A stretch of 64,000 bases of DNA from Telmatactis stephensoni (GCA_029948255.1 JALIZF010001281.1:62001-126000), one strand, 5' to 3'. Shown: positions 1 through 12,143, counted from the first letter of the stretch. Notes: generated by a model from the letters alone, not told the origin. Made by a program: numbers and translations.

Positions 1-948
1 CTCAAATCACTTCCCATGTTTTAAATGCTATAAACGTTCAAAATCACAAGAAAGGGCCATGTAAGACCATGTTAATGCTTATCTTGCGAAATGCTTGGAT
101 TTTATTTTATGGTTTATTTTATTAGTTGCCTATATAGCAAGGGGCACCGCAACAACTGTGCCAGTTATAGCGGAGTTTTGTACGACTAAAGCATTACGTA
201 CCCTTTGGTTGCATGCTTTTACCCTAAAATATAGAGAAACCTTTTTGAGACATCATCAACTAGAGGTCAAAACAGTGGACATGGAAAAATGCCTCCTTGT
301 CTACGAATTTTTGTTGTGTGTTTGGTCATGTTATATTGAAAAAGTCAGGGTAGTTTTCCCTATAAGTTATATCCCATCAGAGAGAAATTGACGCATAACG
401 TTGTACATTTATCAATGGTAGATTTAGGCAGTGCTGCTGTGGGCTGGATTCCTTGCTGTTGTAAACAACAGAATTCGATTTATTCTTTTAGTTTATTCCT
501 TGTATTTTATTGTCATAGTTCTTGACATGGTCATTTCTAAAAGTACAAATTCTTATAGTTGTACAATAGAAAATGCTTTAACGATGCCTAGAATTTTTGT
601 CTAAAAAAAGATTTCAATTATTAAATTTCAGAAGAAAGCCATTCACAGCTTAAGAACCACAAGAACTACTTGATTACACGTGTGGATAATTGCTAACAAC
701 GAAACACTTGTACAAATACAAACCCAAAGTGTGTTAATTCTTGCCACACAGTTGTAAAAACAAACGGAAAAATAAATTTTACTTTGAAAGAGGTTTATCA
801 TTACGAATATACCTCGAGTCTGACGTGGTTCGCATTTATTTTTAGCCTGGAAGAAACGCGCGTAAAGATATATTGTTTTGATGTAAATTTTTCAGTCATT
901 TGAACGGCGCGGAATCACATTTTCGAAGTTCGAGTTTCCTCGCTGCTT
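1..948. other. intergenic, no gene recognised
   Basis: AT-rich DNA with short ORFs only. None shows a recognisable domain, good splice context or a consistent frame. I see no clear repeat structure here. Confidence 0.5.
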
Positions 949-1109
949 TTGGAGCCAGTTTTTAGTTTGCAGGGTGTTCAAAAGTTCGTGCCCCTTTTTA
1001 AAACTTCATTACCTTTATTGATTACTGGCCCTGAGTTATCTCAATTCTTAGGATTTCTTCTATGTTGTGTCCACCAGTGTGAGGAATTTCATCAGCCTGT
1101 GTGGTCTCC

Positions 1110-1128
1110 TTTTTTTTTTTTTTTTTTT

Positions 1129-1176
<48 letters not shown>
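1110..1176. repeat. poly-T / (GTT)n microsatellite
   Basis: A run of about 21 T is followed by about 15 GTT units. It produces spurious poly-Leu, poly-Cys and poly-Gln ORFs on both strands. Confidence 0.95.
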
Positions 1177-1177
<1 letters not shown>

Positions 1178-1354
1178 GCACATTTATCAACCGCGGTGTA
1201 TCTAATTAATGTGATAACACTTGGACTGGTGAAAAATGGCACATTTTGACATGCTAAAACATCCCCTTTTTTATCAAATATTTTTGAGTTTACTTTGGCA
1301 GACCATACCAGGGAGTCTAGCTCATTCTAAATCTCGGTTTGAGATTTGAGATTC

Positions 1355-1715
1355 AATAGGCCATATGCACTAACAGGTCACGTGACCCTATCTCCCCTAA
1401 ATCAAGCAGCACCGTCAAAATGAACTCCAAAATCAGAAAGCGCACCTCAATATTAGTAAAAGCACCAAGTTTCAGCTCATAAGGTGTAATACAGAAGAAG
1501 TAACAGTAAATTTAAGATTGGATATTTTCTTAAGATTCGTTCGGAAAAACGCGTTGGATGGCAAGCTCATTTTTTCTCTTATTCACCTTATAAACTGAAA
1601 CTTTGCACTTTTACTAATATCGAGGTGCTCTTTCTATTTCTGGCGTTCATTTTGACGGCACTGCTTGATTTAGGGGAGATAGGGTCACGTGACCTGTTAG
1701 TGCATATGGCCTATT
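1355..1715. mobile_element. foldback MITE with long terminal inverted repeats
   Basis: AATAGGCCATATGCACTAAC at the left end pairs with the reverse complement at 1695-1715. The pairing continues inward through GGTCACGTGACC, the CTCCCCTAAATCAAGCAG block and beyond, giving arms of over 100 bp with mismatches and a unique centre. It has no ORF. It lies inside the 970-1845 element, so it inserted later. Confidence 0.75.
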
Positions 1716-1845
1716 CCAACTGAATAACATCAAAAACTAAGAAAAGACTACAAAATTTTTCATGAAATGTCCAGAAAATGTCTTTCCAAAAGTCAAAATA
1801 ATCAATTAAAAAAATCAGGTGCACCGACGTTTTTGAAACACCCTG

Positions 1846-2685
1846 TATTGGAGTAAACTGACAAAGGAACAAACAAACTACGGTTCCTTGTTGCATGATG
1901 TCTTCGACTGACCACAGTTTTCCCCATCAAATCGTTAAAATTATTTTGGATTCTTGAATACGTGTGGACGTTTGTTAAAAACGTATTTATCGATCATTAA
2001 TGGTTCACAATTCACTTGAGATAATTATTTGAAGAAATGCCAAATCGAAGTCTGAGTAAATGTCAGATACTTGAACATGTCTTAAAATCATAAAAAGTCT
2101 TAATAAACACTTGTTAACCACGTTGAATGTTCCCACCATTGTACACTATAAAACAGCAAGTTTGCAGCTCAACTGTGCTTTATCTTTCACCAGATGAGGT
2201 AAGTAGACTTTGTTGTGTTATTATTTTGATACTAATTAAGGCCATTTCCATACTGAATCCGGATAAATTCGAAAAATATTTTTTTCTTCTGTCCACCAGC
2301 ACTGAAACATTGTCATTTTAGAGAAACAAACTAAAACCCGTACTAAAACCCGTTTTACATTGCATGAAAGACCGTAACTGTAGCAAAAAGATGCGCATTT
2401 TCAAAATTATCCGAATTAGGCGGGACGGAATGTGTAGCTATGTATTGTTGCTGGTCTTTTGCAGCTCCTTTTCGATGACAAGAAATCTATATATAAATTG
2501 ACACAAGTAAAACAGGGTGAAGTCGATCTTACACATGTGAACGTGCTCTTTTTAATATGGGCCTTAGCACAAAAAATTGTGACTACATTTCTTGAATGAT
2601 ATACTTCTCCTTGATGTTATACTCCTCCTTAATATAATTGTATATATTGTATACAATGTTTTCTTTTTATAGTCCATTCTACAAG
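1846..2685. other. intergenic, 5' flank of lipase
   Basis: No gene or repeat is recognised. It is presumed to hold the lipase promoter, but no core element could be assigned with confidence. Confidence 0.4.
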
Positions 2686-5600
2686 ATGTTGGTTTGGATT
2701 TTTGCTTTGTACTTTGCATATTGCTCAGCAGGTAAGTTTGTATGGTGTTATTGCTGGTGTCGTTGCTGTTGTTGATGTTCCTCGGCCTCCAAAAGTTAAC
2801 TAAAAGTTCAACTTGTCGCAATAAATTGTTGTTGCTTGTTTTTGCACCTTTGCGGAGAGCATAGCAGGAAAAACTGCAAAGCTACTGTTTCAATTTCCGT
2901 ACTTAAAGCTCGGGGGATATTTACTTTATATGACTAATGTTTGAGTAATTAATCGATTAAAACGGCTTCAGTTTCAGTTAAATAATCTTAATTTCTTTAT
3001 GTAATCAGAGCAAGGCATCTGTTATCCAAAGTATGGATGTTTCAGTAACGATCCTCCATTCCGACGTCCATTAGTGCCATTCCCGAACCCTGCCGATTTG
3101 ATTGGAACGAAGTTTCGTCTGTACACCCGAGCGAATCGCGATATGTCAACGATTATCGACGACTCTGATCCTGCAAAGCTTAACAAGTCAAACTACGATG
3201 GATCGAAAAGAACCATTTTGATAATACATGGCTTTATAGGTGGGTCTTCATGGTTCTTACTATAAGGTGGCCCGCGGGTATCTATTTTGGCGCGGAATCA
3301 CCCATTTCTGAACCTCGCTGTATGGCGTGAAATTATCCGATGGCTCTCAAATTTCAGATTTAAAACCCCTAAGGATCTATGTTTTCAGTTATATAGACTG
3401 TAATTTGGAAATGCTAAGCGATTAGCCGTTATGCGTTTGTAAAGACAAGGCGAATGTTGCACAAATTAACGTGCGTCTTCTCTCTTTTCAAAAGAGTGTA
3501 CTAAAATACACACACACTCTTTACATGCCACTCATTTCATACTTTTTTCAGTTATATTTTCTCCAGCCAGCTTCTCTCTCGAGATGTTTCTCTCCATCCC
3601 TCCTAGTTTTTGATTCTGTAGCTGATGTTAAAAAGCCTCTTGGTGCATATGGGTGGCAATTCATTTTATATTGGTTAACTGACTTTATTCATCTTATCAA
3701 TAGAACATGGCCAAATTCCATGGATGAACCGCATCAGGCATGCTCTTTTAACAAAGGCAGATGTCAATGTTATACAAGTTGACTGGAGACGAGGAGCTGC
3801 AATACCATATGAACAATCAGTAGCTAACTCAAGAATGGTTGGCTCACAGGTTACATTGTTGATTTCATTTCCAGTCATTCCCATATAATAGAATCCCCAT
3901 TCTCTCAAGCTTAACTATGCTTCAAGCGCGAATCCATTTTCTATCTACTTTTGCACCAGCCCATTCAAAAAGCGTAGAGTACGTGTAACGATTTTTTGTG
4001 TGTATTATAGGTTTATGAGCTGATCAAGTTCTTAAACAATCAAACCGGCAACAACCCATCTTCGTTTTACATTGTTGGCTTCAGCTTGGGTGCTCATATA
4101 GGGGGCTATGCTGGACATAGAATCGCAGCAAACTCTCCACAGAAACTTGGACGAATTACTGGTAAAATTCTTCATAGAATTCTTCATTGAAATTCTATTT
4201 ATAGTTGCTATTTGTGCCGCCTTAAAAAATTATAATCGAACACAGACACTCAAGTAAAACCAAACCAAACAAAATTTAAAAAACTCCACCCACGTCTTTG
4301 GCCTTATTCTCAGGGTATTTTTGAGAGGATCGACTGTAATTCATTGTTACTATCCTTCCTTGCAGGCCTAGATCCCGCTAGCTTGTTCTACACGGCCGAG
4401 CATGTCGACGTTAGACTGGACCCTAGTGATGCTGAGTTTGTTGACGTCATACATACCGATATAGATTTCCTTGGAATAATTACACAAAGTGGACACGTGG
4501 ACTTCTATCCTAATGGAGGCATGGACCAACGAGGATGTCGAACGAATATCATTAACGGTAAGCCATGCCTTGTAGAGCACTTTTGGTAATGAGTATGAAA
4601 CGGATCGCGCCGTGCCGTGACCGTGTTAGTGACCGTGCACGTGTTGTCTATAAAAGACATTCAAACTTCCTTCCGTAACCGTGACGTGACCGTGTCAGTG
4701 CCGTGTTGCCTATGAAAAGCCTCGAAGCCTATAAAATTCCTGCCGTAACTGTACCTTGACCGTTGCGGTGACGTACGTTTTCACGGTTCTGATACCAAAT
4801 CTACTCTATATACCTTATGGGTCATACCTAACTACCATAATCCTTTTCGAAATTTATTTCATTCAAATTATGTAAAAACTCCTTTGAGAACATCATAAGA
4901 CAATAGTGAAAAGAAGGCTTATTAGTACAAGCATTGTTAGACTATGTTATAAAAGCATTTACGTAGACGAAACAAAATCAGTCATGAAAAACAGTTGTAA
5001 GACTAGTTTTCGTATAGGCTCAATATCCCCCTGAATGGAACTCGCGTTCTTTACTCTATGTAAACAGTTGTTATACACTTATTTGTAAACGCCCTGAAAA
5101 AGTCTGTTGATTAAAGACGTAGAAATATAAAAGTTTACAAAACAGAAAGTTCGTTCCGTGTGCTACCCACCTCCTATCTCTTTTGAAGAATATGGATCTA
5201 GTGGACGTCGATGTAAAGCAACGTAGAAATAACACTTCTGAAATTCTGAAAAGGTGTCTCCTTAATAAAGGTGTACCCTATACAATGTCTTTATTTAGTA
5301 CCACATATTTACATTTTGTACGTTTAAAAGAAATATTAGATTAAAACAGGATTTTTGGGTACAGGCCACCTATAATAACCATGTAAGGCTAACCAAGATA
5401 GGTGGCTTGAAATTTTTGTTTTGCATTGAAGCTTTATGGTCAATAACACACTGTAAATAATTAGATATTTTAACAAAGACAAAAACAAGAAAAGAAAGGC
5501 AATAATAGAGGAAATTAAGCGATGTGTGCTATGGATATAAAGTAAAGCAAAGTAAAGCGACCATATTTAACGTCGATAACTCGTAACAGTAATTCAACTG

Positions 5601-8370
5601 ACAAACCTGAGGTCGACGGTGCGCTCATTTTACTCCCCTCTCTCCATCAGTGCTCCGTTTTAGGGGTATTTAAAGCTAATCAAAGCTACACAGATTGGAA
5701 AGAAGTCGAAACAAGGATGTGAGGTCTGGGGGGATCGAACTCGGGACCTCTCGCACCGAAGGCCGTGCACTAACCAACTGTGCCATCCTTGCTCCTGTGA
5801 GGATATGTTCTGATATTTTTGTTTCCAATATGATTTCAGCGAGTCCCGTGGATTACATCATCTGTGATCACATGCGAGCACCCGAGTATTTCACAGCCTC
5901 AGTCCTTACCAGTCCAGCATGTCCAATGAGGGCGTTTCCCTGTAAAAGTATGCAAGACTTCAAACGGGGTTATTGTTTCAAGTGTGCGGGAGAAGACTGT
6001 CCCTCCATGGGATTCAATGCAGAAGCATCTCGAGGCGTAGCTAGGGGAAAACATTTTCTTTACACTGACGAAAGGATGCCATTTTGTGGTAAGAAACTCT
6101 TTAGTATATCATTGTAGTCTCCTACACAGGATATTTGAAGTTTAGGGGTTATTGATTGGTCTCCTGTGGAAGAGAAGGAGTGAAGGAGACGAGAAAGCTA
6201 GAGAAATGTAGCTCGTCAAAAAAGACACAGGGATACCGCATCAAGAGCGCTATCTTAGAAACGGTCCCTCTGCACTAGGCCCACAAAGTTTGTTTGGCTC
6301 TACCAAAAATCACGACGAATTTGTTATGGCCAACTTTCTATTTTGGTCAACGTGTCCGATATTTGCCATCCAGTACAAATGCCAATCAGCTAAGAAATTG
6401 AACAAACATTTTGGAATCATAATCAACAGATTTGTCAAATATTTACGCAGTTAACAACAAATTTTTCACTCATGTTTTCTGTGGCAGGACGACGGCGCTC
6501 TTGAAGTTTGGTATGTTTCAGTGACAAAATTTGGTAGAAGCAAAAATGACTGCGGTCCACATATGTTATACTGGTTATACCCAATTGATGACATGCAGAT
6601 TTTCCTAAACAAAACTTCGCTTAGTGTGGAAGGACTCAAATTTGCATATCTTGCTTTCCTTGTAAATAACCTTTGTGACTTCTTTCTTTCTTTTTCAACT
6701 ATTCGTGTTAGTGTACGTTACGTTTATATTTATTTATTTTTTTTGTAATACGTTTATTCCATATTTTACATTTCCTTGATTGATTTCTTTGATTTAATTT
6801 GACAGTGAACCACTATCACGTGACTTTCAAGACGGGACATGGTTGGTTTACTGGAATTTCGTCATCAATCCATATTACCTTATATGGATCGAACGGAGCT
6901 AATAGTGGTGTTATCAGATTGAAACCGTAATTCTTCTCTTTTATTATCCATTCATTTAATTTTTCAATAATGATAATATATTGATAATCTATTACTCATA
7001 TGGTGCAGATTATTATGAGTATATAACCAAATGCACCTTGATTCATTCATCGATCCATGCATACATATTCAAGCATGCACACATCACTTCATTCGTTTCA
7101 TTAGGAGCCCATGATAAGCTCCTGGTTTCAATTATTCATTGATGCGTTCTTTCATTCATTCATTCATCCATCCATTCATTCGTTTCATTCATCCATTCAT
7201 CCATTCTTTCATTCATTCTTTCATTCGTTTACTCATCTTTCATTCGATCACTCATTTATTTGCTCACTCGCCGCACTCAAACTTATTCATTCATTCCGCC
7301 GCTCATCTATTGTTATAAAGATAACTATGGGTTAATTGTTAATCATCCTTTTTAACAGACGCGATATCAACTCTGGTTCACGGGAGTCCTTCATTGCTCC
7401 AGTATCCAAAATCCTAGGAAAGTTAACAAAGATAGACGTCAGACATAATGGAATTCCAATCATTGACAAATGGTACCTGGAAAATATCGTAATCATTCAA
7501 GAAGGAGCGGGAAATAAGTAAGCTTTCAAACTATTTTACATACGATGAAACCTCCACCAACGGACACTGCCAGTAAACAGACGCCTCCCATAAGCGGGCA
7601 GCAACCCTTGGTTCCTTCTCCTGACAAACTATACATTTTTAACCTCCCATAAGCAGACACCTCCCATAGGCGGGCAGCAACCCTTGGTCCCTTCTCCTGA
7701 CAAACTCTACATTTTTAACCTCCCATAAGCAGACACCTCTCGTACGCTGACACCATTTCCTGGTCTCGAAGATGTACGCTCATCGGAGGTACAACCATCA
7801 ACCATAAAAAGTACTAGTTCGGTTTGTGGAGTTTGGTTTCTGGACAAACGTTTTGGACGCACAAGAACTAAGGTTATCGCAAAGAGAGACGATGGGGAAG
7901 GGAAGGGAATTAAGGGTTTCCCTCGCTTTTTTCTCCTCTTTCTGTATCTTCCTTCTCTTCCTTGACCCCAGTTTGAGCGTTATCTCAGCTTGCCAACCAC
8001 AACACGAGCTCTTGACAGTTTGCAATCTTCACCCGCATATATGACATAAAATGTTAAGTTAATATAATATTAATCCCATAGAAACATCATCTGTCATTTT
8101 ATCTAGTCTGCGTGGCCAGCTCTGAGTTAAGGGAAATAATAGCTTCTCCCTTCTTCAGTTTCCTTGCCCTCCCCTTCCCCTTTCCCTCTTCCCTTCCTAA
8201 GCCGGTCACCTGATTTACAATGTTCACCTTTTATGACATAATAGTGTCAACTAAGTTGATAAATTAGTTGACAGAGAATGTTTGATTGCAGGTATACAGC
8301 CTGTTTTAACACGTGGTTGAACAGCGCTGGTGGGATTAGAAAACTACGAGAAGGAAATGTATCCTGCTAA
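2686..8370 (+). CDS. secreted pancreatic-type triacylglycerol lipase (9 exons)
   Basis: Proposed exons: 2686-2731, 3009-3239, 3704-3849, 4011-4161, 4366-4557, 5840-6088, 6806-6926, 7359-7517, 8292-8370. They join in frame to 457 residues, close to the roughly 465 of animal pancreatic lipases. Exon 1 is a signal peptide (MLVWIFALYFAYCSA). The mature start CYPKYGCFSNDPPF matches the family N-terminus. Exon 4 carries the nucleophile elbow GFSLGAH, exon 5 GLDPA (catalytic Asp), and exon 6 CDHMRAPEYF (catalytic His). Exons 7-9 form the C-terminal PLAT-like domain. It should hydrolyse triacylglycerol or phospholipid outside the cell, probably in digestion. AATAAA lies about 60 bases after the stop. 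Introns hold a MITE, a SINE-like piece and tandem repeats. Which lipase/PLRP subtype it is cannot be decided here. Confidence 0.9.
4589..4790. mobile_element. CCGTG-family MITE, copy 1
   Basis: It lies in lipase intron 5. Ends GAGTATGAAACGG and ACGTTTTCACGG are inverted repeats, and the interior is built from CCGTGACCGTG and TCTATAAAA blocks. Related copies are at 52952-53064 and 60261-60381. This copy is longer through internal duplication. Confidence 0.6.
5716..5797 (-). repeat. tRNA-like SINE fragment
   Basis: On the minus strand the segment has an A-box-like TGGCACAGTTGG and, after tRNA-like spacing, a B-box-like GAGTTCGATCC, so it resembles a pol III promoter. It sits only about 40 bases before the acceptor of lipase exon 6. 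The flanks do not close a clean acceptor stem, so I read it as a tRNA-derived SINE head rather than a working tRNA. Confidence 0.5.
7125..7305. repeat. degenerate (ATTC/ATCC)n microsatellite
   Basis: TTCATTCATTCATCC units fill part of lipase intron 7. The Phe/His/Ser-rich ORF across them is an artefact. Confidence 0.85.
7584..7745. repeat. 76-bp tandem repeat in lipase intron 8
   Basis: Two near-identical copies begin CCTCCCATAAGCGGGCAGCA (7584) and CCTCCCATAGGCGGGCAGCA (7660), followed by the start of a third. The shared core is CAACCCTTGGT-CCTTCTCCTGACAAACT. Confidence 0.8.
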
Positions 8371-9797
8371 CTAACTACAACTAGCACTACTGTAAACTTT
8401 ACTCCATAAATCAGAGAAATAAGAGGAAACAATAAAAAACAGATTTGAGGTCGTTTGCGTCGTTTCGACTTTCATTCTTAGTTTACGGCGCAGCTGTGTT
8501 TAGTCTCGTCACGCAACGCTCTCTCGGGTGACACTACTTTGCGTGACGCGACTAAACACGGCAGCATAGGCTTCAGTTTGCGGCTGTCAGAAGACAGAGA
8601 GTATCGTTGGCGCAGAAACGTCAGTGGCTGTATCGTTTCATGGAAACAGGTCAAACGCACAATCACTACAAGTGATTTACGCACCAAGTCTTAGTGACGA
8701 TAGGCTAACGCACAGGCCAGGAGCCCAATCCTGACAGACTCATTTCAACATTGACTGAACCAGGGGCGCAGCAAGACCTGAGCAAAAGGGGGGGGGGGGC
8801 AATTTCTTGAGATCAGGTTCAGACCAAAATATGTTAATTTCCCCAGGAAGTACGATTTGGGACAAAAGCACGTGGAAATTTGTACAGCATCGAGAAACAA
8901 AAACGAACTTCGTCTAAGTGTGGATTATAAAGTGTTATCATTGACATCATATGCATCCCTAAGATGACTGCTCAAGCCCAAAATTTTAAGGGGCTATTTT
9001 TCTAGTTTTCATGCCACACAGCAGTAAAGAATGTCAAATAACAATGAAACATGGATCAATGATTGCAGTGTGCTCAGCGATCGTAGCGATCAAATAGAAA
9101 CCAAGATCAATAACCAAAACTATTTTTATTTCCTCGCACAAATTCTTCATTCTTGGCTATTTGCTCCACAGTTAGACAATTGATGTCGGCTGAGGTGTAC
9201 CCCCCTCCCCCCCCCCCCGGGTAGTGCTACTTAAGTCTTAATCAAATGGAAAGCTTTAATAAATCTTAAGCGAAGTCACATTACATCATCTCATGTAATT
9301 TAAAATCAATAGTTTGGTTATATGAATCTGGTCTCTTACATAATATTGCTCTACGACCGTCAAACAAACTTTACAGCTTGGAAGATTATGATTGGCTAGC
9401 TCATGGACGTTGTGATCCATTGAAAGTTGGTCGATGATTTTCTTGTCCGTTTTTTGATTTAACTTTCTAAAATAACCTCTTAAGTTTTCCAATAAAATGA
9501 TGGGATAAATGGTATCTATTTTTAGCAAAAACGTCATGATTTTGTTCCACAGTGATTGGATGTTTTCGCTAAGTGGGCGACGATTGTGTGACTATCGAGA
9601 GATTCGCTAATTAGATTGGGGTCCAATGGAGCATTTGATTCATTTACGTAACAGGTATATTATGTTTTTGTTATCAGCAGGTAAGATATGACACCATTGT
9701 CACGCCAAAGAGCAGGGAAATCTCAATCTGACAGATAGCATTTCTTTGCAAAGAAAAGCTATAATAACTTGAACAAGACAAGCTGCCATAGTTCTAC
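8371..9797. other. intergenic with a short inverted repeat
   Basis: No gene is seen. A small imperfect hairpin lies at 8489-8565 (GTGTTTAGTC...GACTAAACAC). There is a G-run at 8790 and a C-run at 9202-9220. Confidence 0.5.
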
Positions 9798-11288
9798 ATG
9801 AGGATCTCGTTTACTGTGCTAAAGCGTTCACTGGATTTATTCGTCATAGCAGTGCTATTTATAGTGACTGTCACTTTGATCTATGGACCAGCAAAATTGT
9901 TTCCTATACCGCACACAAACATACGCTTCCTAACGGAAGACCAGTTCAACCAGCAACTCACTTTTTCCTGGGACCTTCCGGACGATGGCTTTCACTTTAG
10001 TAATGATGATATTCGTGAAAAATTTCTTTCTTATGAACCACCGATCGGAAGTTGGAGCAAACAACTTTTAGCTTTCCAAAATGCCGTCATCATCGCTGCC
10101 TTACTCAATCGCACGCTAATAGCTCAGCCACTGGTCAGTGAAGTGGAGGGTAAACGTCTACGAACACTTGTTAGACACCAGCTTAAAAGCGATTCAGAGG
10201 CCTACAAACTGATAGACTTGAAATACATGGTCCCCATTTCCGCTGTCATCAATCTTAGACTACTTCGTCAACTTTTGAGAGTTAAAGCTATTCATTCCAC
10301 TTACAGCGGGTTTTTAGAGCAACACAAAAACCTTACTTGGCACAATGTATGCCATAAGGATAATCTTGGCTTTTGGGTGGATTTTATTCCTTCTCCAAAA
10401 AACGAATTCGCGTGGAAGATTCTTGAAGCGCAAGAGTTTGTTCCCTTGAAATCATACTTTCATGGCGTCGAACCGGTGTGTGAGCAAGAGATGGAAATGT
10501 TAGACCAAGTGCAAGGTGCTTCCCCAGTTTTGAGAGGAATTTTATCCGAACTTTCAGGCGTCCAAAAGGAAATAATATATTTTCGCGGAGGATCGCTCGC
10601 GGCTAGAGAGTTGCGGTTCTTATCAAGGCAACGCACTGAATATGTTCAAAACTGGATTACAAAGTACATTCAGTTTTCCCCGTATGTCCACAACAGAGTA
10701 CACAACATTATACAGAGTATGAGACGACCTTATAATGCTGTCAAGCTAAACAGAAATTTAAATCTCGAGATCATGAACAACACTATTCGATTTCGTTTAA
10801 AAGAAATGGAGAAGAAGCGTTTCCGAAGCGTTACAAACCGTCTTTACGTTATCAACGAATTTAACGAAACCAATGGTCTACGTATTTTAGAAGAGAACGG
10901 TTATAAGTTATACTCAACAACAGACTTGGTGCCCGATGGTGTGAGCGTGTACATTAGACGAGACGTGCAGAAATTATTAGGAGAATTACTGTGCAAGTAT
11001 GCTCGATTTTATGAAGGGCCTTTAGATTCCTACATGATCCAAAGAGCGCGACTCCACGAAGCTCGTTTAAAAGATGGACTACTAACGAGCTTAATCACTG
11101 TAAAGTGGGCACTTCATACTGTTAATAGAAACCATAGGATCACATTTGTGCCAGAAACACACATCAAGGGCTTGGCTTATCATCCTTTAGTAGGAATATG
11201 GTGCAAGCTTTGTAAGACAGTGAAAAAATCCATCAAAACTAAACTATGTAAGCCAATTATGAACGAATGCTTTAGACATAAAATATGA
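9798..11288 (+). CDS. divergent O-fucosyltransferase-fold membrane protein, probable pseudoenzyme
   Basis: Intact 496-residue ORF with an ATG start and no introns. Residues about 11-31 form one transmembrane helix, giving a type II Golgi-like topology. The region around residues 79-110 (YEPPIGSWSKQL, FQNAV, ALLNRTLIAQPL) aligns with the GDP-fucose O-fucosyltransferase family and with the paralogue at 20111-21562 (YQPPGGGWNNQR, FENAV, KLLNRTLIVHPM). The paralogue's HVRRTDH loop is replaced here by KLNRNLN (residues about 316-322), its ATDEK by INEFN, and GGGWNNQR by IGSWSKQL. These are nucleotide-sugar-binding positions in the fold, so catalysis is doubtful although the frame is open over 1.5 kb. 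Function unknown; O-FucT family assignment fairly sure. Confidence 0.8.
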   Translation: MRISFTVLKRSLDLFVIAVLFIVTVTLIYGPAKLFPIPHTNIRFLTEDQFNQQLTFSWDLPDDGFHFSNDDIREKFLSYEPPIGSWSKQLLAFQNAVIIAALLNRTLIAQPLVSEVEGKRLRTLVRHQLKSDSEAYKLIDLKYMVPISAVINLRLLRQLLRVKAIHSTYSGFLEQHKNLTWHNVCHKDNLGFWVDFIPSPKNEFAWKILEAQEFVPLKSYFHGVEPVCEQEMEMLDQVQGASPVLRGILSELSGVQKEIIYFRGGSLAARELRFLSRQRTEYVQNWITKYIQFSPYVHNRVHNIIQSMRRPYNAVKLNRNLNLEIMNNTIRFRLKEMEKKRFRSVTNRLYVINEFNETNGLRILEENGYKLYSTTDLVPDGVSVYIRRDVQKLLGELLCKYARFYEGPLDSYMIQRARLHEARLKDGLLTSLITVKWALHTVNRNHRITFVPETHIKGLAYHPLVGIWCKLCKTVKKSIKTKLCKPIMNECFRHKI

Positions 11289-11752
11289 CGTCATAACCAC
11301 AGTTAGCTGTTCTAATACCTCACTATACGTCACTACAGAATCACGTGATCTTTTTTACACGACGAAAAAGCAATATGGGTAATAAGTCATAAATCACTTT
11401 AAAATTGTTGCAATTTAGGCCCGGGCGCGACACTAATGAAAAATGTCTGCGCATACTCGTAGATACGTCCTCTGCTTTTGTAAACTTATGCAAATTACGC
11501 TTTTACGCTTGCTTCAAAAATGGTTTTCACAAAATGTACGTAAAGATTTAAAGTCAATTCTTGAAACTTAGGGCCAGTATTCACATAATGTCTTTATTAA
11601 TGCAATATCTTTGTCTGACAAAAGTATACAAGAGAACTTCATTTCAAGCTAAAACTCACACATTTCTTAAGGAAACATCATAATATGCACGCATACGCAG
11701 ACGTTTTCCACTAGTGTCCCTGTGCGCACGATGCAACATTTCTTTCAACGTT

Positions 11753-12143
11753 GCGCGCACCGTGTGTCTACCTATGCGCGCACCGTGTGTCTACCTCTGT
11801 AGCAGTTGCGCGCACCGTGTGTCTACCTCTTTAGCAGTTGCGCGCACCGTGTGTCTACCTCCGTAGCAGTTGCGCGCACCGTGCATGTGTCTACCTGTTT
11901 AGCAGTTGCGCGCATCGTGTGTGTACCTCTGTAGCAGTTGCGCGCATCGTGTGTCTACCTCTGTAGCAGTTGCGCGCACCGTGTGTCTACCTCTTTAGCA
12001 GTTGCGCGCAACGTGTGTCTACCTCTGTAGCAGTTGCTGGCACCGTGTGTCTACCTCTGTAGCAGTTGCGCGCATCGTGTGTCTACCTCTGTAGCAGTTG
12101 CGCGCAAAGTGTGTCTACCTCTTCAGCAGTTGCACGCACCGTG
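11753..12143. repeat. 32-bp minisatellite, about 12-13 copies
   Basis: The consensus unit starts GCGCGCACCGTGTGTCTACC and ends TCTGTAGCAGTT. Copies differ by single substitutions (ACC/ATC/AAC; TGT/TTT/CCG). One copy carries a 4-bp insertion, and the first is shortened. No unique spacers occur, so it is not CRISPR-like. The TTGCGCGCA motif recurs at 54.35 kb and 58.9-59.3 kb. Confidence 0.95.

Larger units (their letters stand above)
970..1845. mobile_element. mariner/Tc1-like non-autonomous element, interrupted
   Basis: The left end reads CAGGGTGTTCAAAAGTTCG and the right end is its imperfect inverted copy, ending ACCCTG followed by TA. The interior (GTTATCTCAATTCTTAGGAT and neighbours) is related to the element at 12215-12778, which has clean TA duplications on both sides. 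This points to a Tc1/mariner-type element without a transposase. The copy contains a T-run plus GTT microsatellite (1110-1176) and a second element at 1355-1715. The left TA is not preserved. Confidence 0.65.

Noticed and set aside
1060..1249. Poly-Gln, poly-Cys and poly-Leu ORFs on both strands
   Set aside because: They are translations of the T-run and GTT microsatellite.
5695..5839. N-terminal extension of the open frame ahead of lipase exon 6
   Set aside because: It is intron and SINE sequence; the acceptor at 5839 and homology start at ASPVDYIICDHMR.
11753..12143. Regular repeats resembling a CRISPR array
   Set aside because: Units are directly adjacent with no unique spacers, in an animal-type genome; it is a minisatellite.
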